Source: Streptomyces sp. SW4
GTDB taxonomy: Bacteria; Actinomycetota; Actinomycetes; Streptomycetales; Streptomycetaceae
Direction: 5' to 3'
Length of the DNA: 64,000 bases
NCBI GenBank assembly: GCA_003248315.1
Contig: QKWM01000002.1
Span: 62,001 to 126,000 of the forward strand
Part shown: positions 41,668 through 55,800 of the stretch, piece after piece
Layout of the letters: every line of letters starts with the position of its first letter
Numbering within the stretch: the first letter of the stretch is position 1
Notes under the pieces: model-generated
Told to the model about the DNA's origin: nothing
What the model saw: only the letters and a program-made list of their open reading frames with translations
Database searches by the model: none
Program-made: the position numbers and the translations under genes

Positions 41668-42440
41668 TCACAGTTGTCCTCCAGATATGAGCCCAGGTAG
41701 GAGCCGAGTGCGCCGCACCACGCGGCAGGCGCGGCCGATCAGTCGGGGTGCGTGCGGGCCGCGGACGAAGAAGTGGTCGCCGGGGACGGTGCGCCGCACC
41801 AGCCGGCCGGTGGTCCAGCGCGCCCAGCCGTCGAGCGACGGCGCGCCGACGACGGGGTCGTCCTGCCCTCCGACGGCCAGGACGGGTACCGGCAGCGGTC
41901 CGTGCGCGCCGTCGGCGAGGGCGGCGGCGCGCAGGGCGGCGGCGAGGACGAGGTCGTCCCGCAGCACGGGCAGCACGGACCGGTGCCAGACGCTGCCGGG
42001 GTCGGCGAGGGCGCCGCCGGGCGCCGCGCCGAGGTCGGCGACGAACCGCAGCAGCCGGTCGTCGGTGATGTCGTCGCCGTGGCGCACCGGCACGGTGTGC
42101 GGTGCCGGGCTGGCGCCGACGGCGAGGAGTGCGGGGGCGGGCAGCCCCGGTCGATGAGCGCCCGGGCGAGGGTGTAGGCGACGATGCCGCCCAGGCTGTG
42201 CCCGTACAGGGCGTAGGGGCGGCCGTCGGCCACCTCGCCGGCCAGCGGCGCGAGGAGTGCGGCGAGCAGGTCCTCGCGGGTGCGCGCCCGGGGTTCGCGG
42301 CGCCTGGTCTCCCGGCCGGGCAGCAGCACCGGCACCGTGGTGACGCCGGGGCCGGTCCTGGTGCGCCAGTGGGCGAACCCGGACACGCCCGCCCCGGCGT
42401 GCGCGAAGCAGTACAGCGTGACCGGCGTGCCGTCCCGCAT
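41668..42440 (-). CDS. Type II thioesterase
   Basis: About 257 residues, alpha/beta hydrolase. Motifs [17 protein letters not shown], nucleophile [15 protein letters not shown], acid [12 protein letters not shown] and His [10 protein letters not shown]. Removes aberrant acyl groups from carrier proteins. ATG 42440 with GAGGAGGT upstream; one lost base near 42150 is bridged. First gene of the minus-strand PKS-oxidase-glycosyltransferase operon. May serve the type II PKS or a carrier of the adenylating enzyme. Confidence 0.88.
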
Positions 42441-42558
42441 GGTGTGTCGCACCTCCTCGGCCGCCGTGGGTGGGAGCGCATCGGCTGCGTCCGAGCCTCG
42501 CGGACGTGCCTGGAGCACGACTCGAATCGGCCACGGGCGGGACCGGGCCGGGCGCCGG

Positions 42559-42611
42559 GCCGGCGCCGGGAGGGCGAAGCCGGCGCCGGGAGGGACGGGG
42601 CCGGCGCCGGG
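42559..42611. repeat. Three direct copies of a 12-bp palindromic unit
   Basis: GCCGGCGCCGGG occurs at 42559, 42579 and 42600 (steps 20 and 21 bp), in the gap between the sahH stop and the thioesterase start. Each unit contains CCGGCGCCGG, so it can fold alone. Could terminate the methyl-cycle operon; the even spacing also suits protein binding. Confidence 0.6.
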
Positions 42612-42636
42612 GCGTTCGGAGTGGGTCGGTGGCGGG

Positions 42637-44892
<2,256 letters not shown>

Positions 44893-44896
<4 letters not shown>

Positions 44897-47800
44897 CGCC
44901 GGACTCCCGTGTTGAAGTAGCCCGCCTCCGGGTGGTGGACCACGATCGCGTCGGTGGACTGTTCGGGGTGGAGCTGGAACTCCTCGGACAGCTCGACGCC
45001 GATGCGCTCCGGGCGGAGCAGGTCGGCGATCTTGGCGCGGTCCTCCAGGTCGGGGCAGGCCGGGTAGCCCAGGGAGTAGCGGCAGCCCTGGTACTCGGTG
45101 CGCAGCATGCCGTCGAGGCCGTCGGGGTCGCCGCGGTGGATGCCGAGTTCGGCGCGCACACGTGCGTGCCAGTACTCGGCGAGGGCCTCGGCGAGCTGGA
45201 CGGACAGTCCGTGCAGTTCGAGGTAGTCGCGGTAGGCGTCGGCCTCGAACAGCTTGGCGGTCTCCTCGCCGATGCGGGAGCCGACGGTGACGACCTGGAG
45301 GCCGACGACGTCGGTCTCCCCCGACTCCTCCGGCCGGAAGAAGTCGGCCAGGCACAGCCGCCGGCCGCGGGGCTGGCGGGGGAAGGTGAAGCGGGTGCGC
45401 TCGGTGCCCGTGTCGTCCAGGATGATCAGGTCGTCGCCCTTGGAGACGCAGGGGAAGTAGCCGTGCACGACGGCGGCTTCGAGGACGTTGTCCGTCTGGA
45501 GCCGGTCGAGCAGTCCGCGCAGCCTGGGCCGGCCCTCGGTCTCGATCAGCTCCTTGGTCAGTCCCCACTGGCCGCGGAAGAGCGCGGTCTCGTCCAGCCA
45601 GGAGGCGTACTCCTTCAGCTGGATGCCCTTGATCACCCGGGTGCCCCAGAACGGCGGAGCGGGCACCGGGTTGTCGGTGGCGACGTCGGAGCGGGCGCTG
45701 CCCTCCGCGGGACGGTCCTCGATCTCCACGGTGGCGGCCCTGACCCGGCGCTGCTTCAGCTCCGGCAGCTTCGCCCCGGCACCCCCCGCTTGATCCCGAT
45801 CAACGCGTCCATCAGCCGCAGGCCCTCGAACGCGTCGCGGGCGTAGCGGACCTCGCCCTGGTAGATCTCGTGCAGGTCCTGCTCGACGTAGGCACGGGTC
45901 AGGGCGGCGCCGCCGAGGATGACCGGATAGTCGGCGGCCAGACCGCGCTGGTTCAGCTCCTCCAGGTTCTCCTTCATGATCACCGTGGACTTCACCAGCA
46001 GCCCGGACATCCCGATCACATCCGCCTTGTGCTCCTCGGCGGCCTCCAGGATCGCCGAGACCGGCTGCTTGATCCCGAGGTTGACCACGTTGTAGCCGTT
46101 GTTCGACAGGATGATGTCGACCAGGTTCTTGCCGATGTCGTGCACGTCCCCGCGCACCGTGGCCAGCACGATCGTGCCCTTGCCCGCCTCGTCCGTCTTC
46201 TCCATGTGCGGCTCGAGATAGGCCACCGCCGACTTCATCACCTCCGCCGACTGCAGCACGAACGGCAGCTGCATCTGGCCCGAGCCGAACAGCTCACCGA
46301 CCACCTTCATCCCGTCCAGCAGCGTCTCGTTGACGATCTCCAACGCCGGACGGGCCTGGAGGGCATCGTCGAGGTCGGCCTCCAGACCGTTGCGCTCACC
46401 GTCGATGATCCGCCGCTTCAAGCGCTCCTCCAGCGGCAGAGCGGCCAGCTCTTCGGCCTTGGATGCCTTCAACGACTTCGCGGTGGCGCCCTCGAACAGC
46501 GCCATCAGCTTCTGGAGCGGGTCATAGCCCTCACGGCGCCGGTCGTAGATCAGATCGAGAGCCGTCCGGACCTGCTCCTCGTCGAACCGGGCGATCGGGA
46601 GGATCTTCGACGCGTGCACGATCGCCGAATCCAGCCCCGCCTTCACACACTCATCCAGGAAGACGGAATTGAGCAGGATGCGGGCGGCCGGATTGAGGCC
46701 GAAGGAGATGTTCGACAACCCCAGGGTGGTCTGCACGTTCGGGTGACGGCGCTTCAGCTCACGGATGCCCTCGATCGTGGCGATCCCGTCCCTGCGGGAC
46801 TCCTCCTGACCCGTGCAGATCGTGAACGTCAGACAGTCGACGAGGATGTCCTCCTCCCGGATCCCCCAGTTCCCCGTCAGATCCGCGATCAGGCGCTCGG
46901 CGATCTCCACCTTCTTCTCCGCTGTGCGCGCCTGGCCCTCCTCGTCGATGGTCAGCGCGATCAGCGCCGCCCCGTGCTCCCGCGCCAGCCGGGTCACCTT
47001 CGCGAACCGGGACTCCGGCCCGTCGCCGTCCTCGTAGTTCACCGAGTTGATGACCGCGCGGCCGCCGAGCTTCTCCAGCCCCGCCCGGATCACGTCGACC
47101 TCGGTGGAGTCCAGCACGATCGGCAGTGTCGACGCGGTCGCGAAGCGGCCGGCCAGCTCCTCCATGTCCGCCACACCGTCGCGGCCGACATAGTCCACGC
47201 ACAGATCCAGCATGTGGGCGCCCTCGCGGATCTGCTCGCGGGCCATCTCCACACAGTCGTCCCAGCGCCCCTCCAGCATCGCCTCGCGGAACTTCTTCGA
47301 CCCGTTGGCGTTGGTGCGCTCACCGATCGCCAGATACGAGGTGTCCTGCCGGAACGGCACCGACTGGTACAGCGACGCCGCCCCGGCTCCGGACGCGGGT
47401 CCCGCTGCGTCGGGGACAGTTCGCGCACCCGCTCCACGACCTGCCGCAGATGCTCCGGCGTCGTCCCGCAGCAGCCGCCCACCAGCGACAGCCCGTACTC
47501 CCGCACGAACGTCTCCTGCGCATCCGCCAGCTCGGGCGGCGAGAGCGGGAAGTAGGCGCCGTCGGCGGTCAGGACGGGCAGGCCCGCGTTGGGCATGCAC
47601 ATCAGGGGGATGCGGGCATGGCGGGCGAGGTGGCGCAGATGCTCGGTCATCTCGGCCGGCCCGGTGGAGCAGTTGAGGCCGATCATGTCGATGCCGAGGG
47701 GTTCCAGGGCGGTCAGCGCGGCGCCGATCTCCGAACCGAGCAGCATCGTGCCGGTCGTCTCGAAGGCGAGGGAGCAGATCAGCGGCAGCCGTACGCCGAG

Positions 47801-48360
47801 GGCGTCCATGGCGCGGCGGGCTCCGACGAGAGCCGCCTTGGTCTGGAGGAGGTCCTGCGTGGTCTCCACCAGCAGGGCGTCGGCGCCGCCCGCGACGAGG
47901 CCCTCGGCGTTCTGGGCGAAGCCGTCCCGCAGGGCGCCGTAGCCGACGTGGCCGAGGGTGGGCAGCTTGGTGCCGGGGCCCATCGAACCCAGCACCCAGC
48001 GCTGCCGCCCGTCCTCGGCCGTGAACTCGTCCGCGGTCTCACGGGCGATCCGGGCGCCCGCCTCGGACAGCTCGTGGATACGGCCGGCGATGTCGTACTC
48101 GCCGAGGGCGCTGAGGTTGGCGCCGAAGGTGTTGGTCTCCACGCAGTCGACGCCCGCGGCGAAGTACTCCCGGTGCACCGAGCGGACGATGTCCGGGCGG
48201 GTGACGTTGAGGACCTCGTTGCAGCCCTCCAGCTGCTGGAAGTCGTCCAGCGTCGGGTTCTGCTCCTGGAGCATCGTGCCCATCGCCCCGTCGGCGACCA
48301 CCACACGGGTGGCGAGCGCCTCACGGAGGGCGGCGACCCGGGTCCCGGTGCCGGCGGCGG

Positions 48361-48364
<4 letters not shown>
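44893..48364 (-). CDS. metH: Cobalamin-dependent methionine synthase
   Basis: About 1,157 residues, normal for actinobacteria, read across lost bases near 47405 and 45790. Domains in order: homocysteine-binding barrel ending with the zinc Cys pair in GGCCGT (47461-47478); pterin-binding barrel ([19 protein letters not shown] onward); helical cap and B12 domain with the cobalt-ligand motif DVHDIGK (46128-46148) and [11 protein letters not shown]; and the C-terminal SAM-binding reactivation domain, including RRLCLADFF and [19 protein letters not shown]. Methylates homocysteine with methyl-folate from MetF. ATG 48364 overlaps the adoK stop. Confidence 0.94.
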
Positions 48365-50586
<2,222 letters not shown>

Positions 50587-50646
50587 GACTCTCCAGGGGC
50601 AGGGGCCGTGGGCTGGTGGCCGGGGCGGGTGGCCGGGCGGGGCGGG

Positions 50647-51531
50647 TCAGGCCGCCGCGGCGGGGCGGGCGTGGCGGCTCGCCGGGCGGGCGAGGCCCAG
50701 CCGGGCGCGCAGGGTGGGGGCCGGGGCGGTGGTGCGCAGCTCGGTGGCGGCGCCCGCGGCCGGGGCGGTGCCCAGCTCCCGGGGCAGGCCGAGGGACGGG
50801 TCGTCGGGGGCGGTGACGTCCGCGACGAGTCCGTCGGCCAGGGTGCCGGCGAGGAGGGCGTGGGCGTCGGCGCCGGGCGGCAGCGCGCACAGCACCTTGG
50901 CGAGCGGGGCGCCGTGCCGCAGGTCGCGTACGGCGTCGGGGCCGTGGCCGGCGCCGAGCAGCACGAGGTCGGCGTGGCGGGCCAGGGCCGGGTCGGTGAC
51001 GGCGACGACCGGGTGGCCCTGGGGCGGGCGGGCGACGTTCAGCGGGCCGGCGACGTCGAAGTGGCGGCCCTTGTGGTCGAGGCGGTGGATGCCGTCGAGG
51101 CGCCAGTACAGGCCGTCGGCGCGGTCGTGGACGAAGGCGTCGTCGTCGAAGCTGTCCCACAGGCCGCGGGCCACCTCGATGAGTTCGGCGGTGCGGCCGT
51201 CGGCGTCGGCGGGGCCGGCCAGCCAGCCGGTGCGGCCGTGGGCGAGGTGGTCGAGGGAGGCGGTGATGCGGGCCACGTGGTAGGGGGCCTGGTCGGCGGG
51301 GAGCGGGGCGACGATCAGGCCGATCCGGTCGGTGGCGGCGGCCACGGCGGCGGCCAGGGTGGTGGCCTCGAACCGGGCCCGGGTGCCGTCTTCGGCGGCC
51401 CCGTCGTCGAGGACGACGGCGTGGAACCCGGCGGTCTCGGCGGCCCGGACGAGGCGCAGCACGTCCGCGAGGGAGGGCGGGGCGGTGGGGCCGTGGGCGG
51501 GGATCCGGCCGATGAGGAGCGGGGCGGTCAT
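50647..51531 (-). CDS. Short LLM-class (luciferase-like) flavin protein
   Basis: 294 residues, intact. Luciferase-like TIM-barrel elements: AAETAGFHAVVLDD, TDRIGLIVAPLPADQAPYHVARITASLDHLAHGRTGWL, WRLDGIHRLDHKGRHFDVAGPLN. It ends much earlier than its neighbour and lacks most of the C-terminal half (after RPPQGHPVVAVTD the sequence no longer follows the family well), so it may be a partner or degenerate paralogue rather than a full oxygenase. ATG 51531 overlaps the stop of the longer protein. Nothing shows its substrate. Confidence 0.75.
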   Translation of the reverse strand: MTAPLLIGRIPAHGPTAPPSLADVLRLVRAAETAGFHAVVLDDGAAEDGTRARFEATTLAAAVAAATDRIGLIVAPLPADQAPYHVARITASLDHLAHGRTGWLAGPADADGRTAELIEVARGLWDSFDDDAFVHDRADGLYWRLDGIHRLDHKGRHFDVAGPLNVARPPQGHPVVAVTDPALARHADLVLLGAGHGPDAVRDLRHGAPLAKVLCALPPGADAHALLAGTLADGLVADVTAPDDPSLGLPRELGTAPAAGAATELRTTAPAPTLRARLGLARPASRHARPAAAA

Positions 51532-52805
51532 GCGGCGGCACCTGCCTCGGTGGTGGTCGTGGACGGTTCGATGCCGAGGTTCTCGCGCAGCGTGCCGCCC
51601 TCGTAGGAGGTGCGGTACAGGCCCCGGCGCTGGAGTTCGGGGATCACGTGGTCGACGAAGTCGTCGGCGGAGCCCGGCAGGTACGGGAAGTCGATGTTGA
51701 AGCCGTCGGCGCCGCGTCCGGTGAACCAGCTCTCCATGTGGTCGGCGATCTGCTCCGGGGTGCCGGCGACGATGTCGCCCATCAGGCGCAGCGCCAGCTG
51801 CCGGATGCTGAGGTTCTCGCGGCGGGCGAGGCCGACGAGGCGTTCGGTCGTCGACTGGGACTGGTTGGTGTACGGGATGTCGGGGACGGGGCCGTCGATG
51901 GGGTACGCGCTCAGGTCGACGTCGCCGAGGAAGTCCTGGAGGGTGCGCAGGGCCACGTGGTCGTGGGTGAGGTCCTGGAGTTCCTCCAGGCGCCGGCGGG
52001 CCTCGGCCTCGGTGGCCGCGACGATCGGCGCGAGCGTCGGCCAGACGAGGACCTTCTCGGGGTCGCGGCCGTGTCCGGCGACGCGCTTCTTGAGGTCGGC
52101 GTAGAAGTCCTGGGCGTCGGAGAGGGTGTTGTGCCGGGTGAAGATCACCTCGGCGTGGCGGGCGGCGAACTCGCGTCCCACCGGGGAGGAGCCGGCCTGG
52201 ATGATCACCGGGCGGCCCTGCGGCGGGCGCTGAAGGCCCAGCGGGCCGGGCACGTCGAAGTGCTCGCCGCGGTGGCCGATGGGCTGCTCTCCGGAGTCCC
52301 ACAGCCGCTTGACGACGTCGATGAACTCCTCGGCGCGGGCGTAGCGCAGGCCGTGCTCGAGGTGCTCGGGGAAGCCGAAGTTGACGGACTCCCAGGGGGC
52401 GGCGGAGGTGACGACGTTCCAGCCGGCCCGGCCGCCGCTGAGGTGGTCCAGGGAGGCGAACCGGCGGGCGACATGGGCGGGTTCGTTGTAGGTGGTGGTG
52501 GCGGTCGCGCACAGGCCGATGTGCTCGGTGGCGGCGGCGTACGCGGCGAGCAGGGTCAGCGGCTCGAAGTGCTCGGTGCGGGAGGTGCGGCACAGCGAGT
52601 CCAGGCGGGTGCCCCACACGGCGACGATGTCGGCGATGAACACCGCGTCGAACAGGCCGCGTTCCAGGGTCTGGGCGTTGCGGCGGTGGAAGGCGAGGTC
52701 GAGCTGGGCGTCCGCCTGGGTGGCCGGGTGGCGCCAGGCGGCCACGTGGCCGCCGGGCCCGTCGATGATGCCGGCCAGGGTGATGCGCCGGCGCGGGGTG
52801 GTCAT
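51528..52805 (-). CDS. FMN-dependent monooxygenase, NtaA/SnaA/DszA family
   Basis: 425 residues, intact. RRITLAGIIDGPGGHVAAWRHP, FIADIVAVWG, HIGLCATATTTYNEPAHVAR, GWNVVTSAAPWESVNFG and a C-terminal GFNIDFPYLPGSADDF. This family uses reduced FMN supplied by a separate reductase to hydroxylate C or N, or cleave C-S bonds. Nineteen bases after the NRPS and before the short homologue, so most likely oxidises the peptide or one of its residues. ATG 52805 with GAGGAG upstream. No flavin reductase gene is adjacent. Confidence 0.88.
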   Translation of the reverse strand: MTTPRRRITLAGIIDGPGGHVAAWRHPATQADAQLDLAFHRRNAQTLERGLFDAVFIADIVAVWGTRLDSLCRTSRTEHFEPLTLLAAYAAATEHIGLCATATTTYNEPAHVARRFASLDHLSGGRAGWNVVTSAAPWESVNFGFPEHLEHGLRYARAEEFIDVVKRLWDSGEQPIGHRGEHFDVPGPLGLQRPPQGRPVIIQAGSSPVGREFAARHAEVIFTRHNTLSDAQDFYADLKKRVAGHGRDPEKVLVWPTLAPIVAATEAEARRRLEELQDLTHDHVALRTLQDFLGDVDLSAYPIDGPVPDIPYTNQSQSTTERLVGLARRENLSIRQLALRLMGDIVAGTPEQIADHMESWFTGRGADGFNIDFPYLPGSADDFVDHVIPELQRRGLYRTSYEGGTLRENLGIEPSTTTTEAGAAA

Positions 52806-52824
52806 GGTGGGTGCTCTCCTCGGG

Positions 52825-55800
52825 TCAGTTCGTGAGCGCGGACGCCAGGATCCGGGCGAGGCTGCGGACGTTGTCGCCGGTCAGCATGGTCACGTGGTTG
52901 CCGGGGACGACGCGGATGGCGAGGTCGTCGACGTGGTCCTCCCAGCCGAGGCCGGGACGGTGGTGGAAGCGGTCGCTCTCGTCGTAGGAGGCGCCCTTGC
53001 CGAAGCCGGTGTCGCCGGCCCGCAGCACCACGACCGGGCCCGGGTAGGGGCGCGGGCGGTAGCGCTGTACGGCCTCGACGCTGATCCGCATCAGCTCCAC
53101 CGGGTCGCCGCCGCCGTCGCCGCGCATCCAGTCGGCGATCTGCGCGAGTTCGGCGAGGTAGGCGGCGGCGCCGTCGGGTTCGGCGGTGGGGTCGGCGGCG
53201 GGTTCGGCGGTGGGGTCGGCGGTGGGGTCGGCGTCACCGGCGGTCTCACGGGCCGTCGGGGTCCCGGCGTCGTCCTCGGCCGCCTCGGCGTCGTCGGCCG
53301 TCCCGGCGTCCCCGGTGGCCTCGGTGTCCTCGGCCGTCCCGGCGTCGGGGGCCGCGTCGGCGGCGGACTCCGCCCGGGTCGCCCGGCCCTCGGCGACCTC
53401 CCTGAGCTGCCGGGCGAAGGAGCCCTCCGCCTCGGCGTCGGTCAGCTCGCCGTCGGGGCGCCCGCGTCGACCATCACCACCAGCGGCGGCCGGCCGCCCT
53501 CGGCGGTGATCAGCCGGGCCATCTCGTAGGCGAGGACGCCGCCGCCGGAGAAGCCGCCGAGCACGATGCGCTCCCCCTGCTCCAGGGCGGGGCGCAGCGC
53601 CTGCACGTACCGCTCGGCCAGGTCCTCGGTGGACAGGTACGACGGCTCGGGGTCGTCGGTCCGGGGGTCGCGGATGCCGACCAGGGCGTGCGGGCCGGTG
53701 TACTCGCGGGCGAGCTGCGCGTAGCAGGCGACCTGGCCGCCGGGCGGGTGGACGAGGTAGAGGGTGCCGGCGCCGGGCCGGTCGGCGGGCCGCAGCGGCA
53801 CGAGGACGGAGGCGGTGCCGTCCGGGGTGTCCTCGGGGCCGGGGCGGCCAGCAGGGCGGCCAGCTGCCCGGCGCGGGGGTGGGCGAGCAGGTCGTCCAGG
53901 CGCAGGGTGCGGCCGGTGCGCCCGGCCAGCTCGCGCAGCAGGCGCACGGCGAGCAGGGAGTGGCCGCCCGCGTCGAAGAAGTGGGTGCCGGGGGCGACGT
54001 CGTCGGTGCCGAACACCGCCCGCCAGGCCTCCTTGACCAGGTCGGCCTCGGGGCCCTCGGGCCAGGCCGCGTCGCCGTCGCCGGTGCCGTCCGGTGCGGG
54101 CGCGTCGGCCATCCGGACCGGCGGTTCGTCGTCGAGCGCGGCGAGCACGTCGGTCACGGTCGCCGGGCCGTCCGCCAGGTCGGGCAGGTCGCGCAGCAGC
54201 CGGGCGCACTGGCCGACCAGCCGTGCCGCGTCCTCGTCGGCGAGCCGGGCGCGGTCGTGGACGGCGGCCAGGACCAGGCTGCCGTCGACGTCCCGGTAGG
54301 CGAGCAGGGTGACCGGGAACGCGGTCTGCGAGCCGGCCGCGTCGGGCAGTTCGACGCTGATGCCCTGCGCGGCGAGCGCGGTGCTCAGGTCGTCGGAGCC
54401 GCGCGGGTAGTTCTCGAAGACGATGAGGCTCTCGACGAGCTTCTCGTCGGCGCGGCGCCCGCTCCACTGGTGGATCTGCCCGGTGGACACCCACTCGTAG
54501 GCGGCCATGTCCAGGGCCTGGTCGCGCAGGTCGGTCAGCAGCCGGGTCACGGCCGCCTCCGGGTCGACCCGGATGGTCATGGGCAGCGAGTTCATCAGCA
54601 GGCCGGGCAGCCGCTCGACGGACTCCAGGGGATTCCGCGGCCGGAGACGGTGACGCCGAACCCGACCGGGGCGGGCCCGGAGGCGGCGCCGGCCCGGTAC
54701 AGCAGCAGCGCCCACACCGCCTGGAGCGCGGTGGACTCGGTGGCCGCGCTGGACGCCGCCCAGGACCGCAGCCGGTCGGCCTGTACGGCGGCGATGCGGA
54801 CCTCGGCGCGGCCGGAGCCGGTCAGGCCGGTCGCCGGGCCGGGGATCGCGGGCCGTACCAGCGGGGTGGCGTCGGGGACCGCCGAGGACCAGAACTCGCG
54901 GGCGGGCGCGGTGTCCTGGCCGGCCAGCCAGCGGGCGTAGTCGCGGATGTCGGGGCGCCGTTCGCCGCCGGGCAGCAGACCGCCGGAGAGGTAGGCGCGG
55001 TAGAACTCCTGGAGCAGGACGGACACGCTCCAGCCGTCCAGCAGCACGTGGTGGAAGGTGAGCAGGATCCGCGCGGACGCCGGGCCGCCGTCCTCGGGGT
55101 CGGCCTCGTCGAGGACGTTGACCCGCAGCAGGCCGGGGCTGCGCAGGTCGAAGCCGCGCAGCCGGTCGCGTTCCCGCAGGTCGTCGAAGTCCGCCGAGCC
55201 GGCCGGGTGGCGTACGACCTCGGCGCGGACGTGGTCGTGCAGCACCAGGCAGGGTTCGGCCTCCCAGTCGAAGGCGGCGCGCAGGACGGTCTCCCGGTCG
55301 AACACCGACTGCCAGGCCGCGGTGAACCGGTCGGTGTCCAGGGGGCCGTGCCAGCGCCAGAACAGCTGCTCCACGTAGCGGCCGGTGCCGCGGTGGGCGA
55401 GCGCGTCGAGGAGCAGGCCGTGCTGCTGCGGGGTGACCGGCACGGTGACCGGCCGGCCGTCCGCCGCCGCGGGCCCGGCCGGGGCCGGCAGGGCGGCCGG
55501 GCGGGGGCGGGGCGCGGGGCGCCGGTGCCGGGTGCGGGGATCTCGGCGGGGGCGACGCCGGCCGGGTCGGCGCCCGCGAGGGTGGCCAGCACCCAGGCCA
55601 TCTGGGCGACGAGCGCGTCCACCCCGGCCTCGTCGACGCCGTCGGCGGGGCTCGGCACCCAGGTCAGGCCCATGCGCAGCCGGCCGCCGTGGACGATGCC
55701 GTAGACCTCGATGCCGTAGACCCGTTCGCAGCGGGCGGAGTGCTCGCGCGGGATCGGGCGCGGGGACATGGTGAACCCGCCGGACGGGCTCAACTGGTCG

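Noticed and set aside
53176..53235. CRISPR-like array
   Set aside because: Repeats are 12 bp, directly adjacent with no spacers, and lie inside a coding domain.
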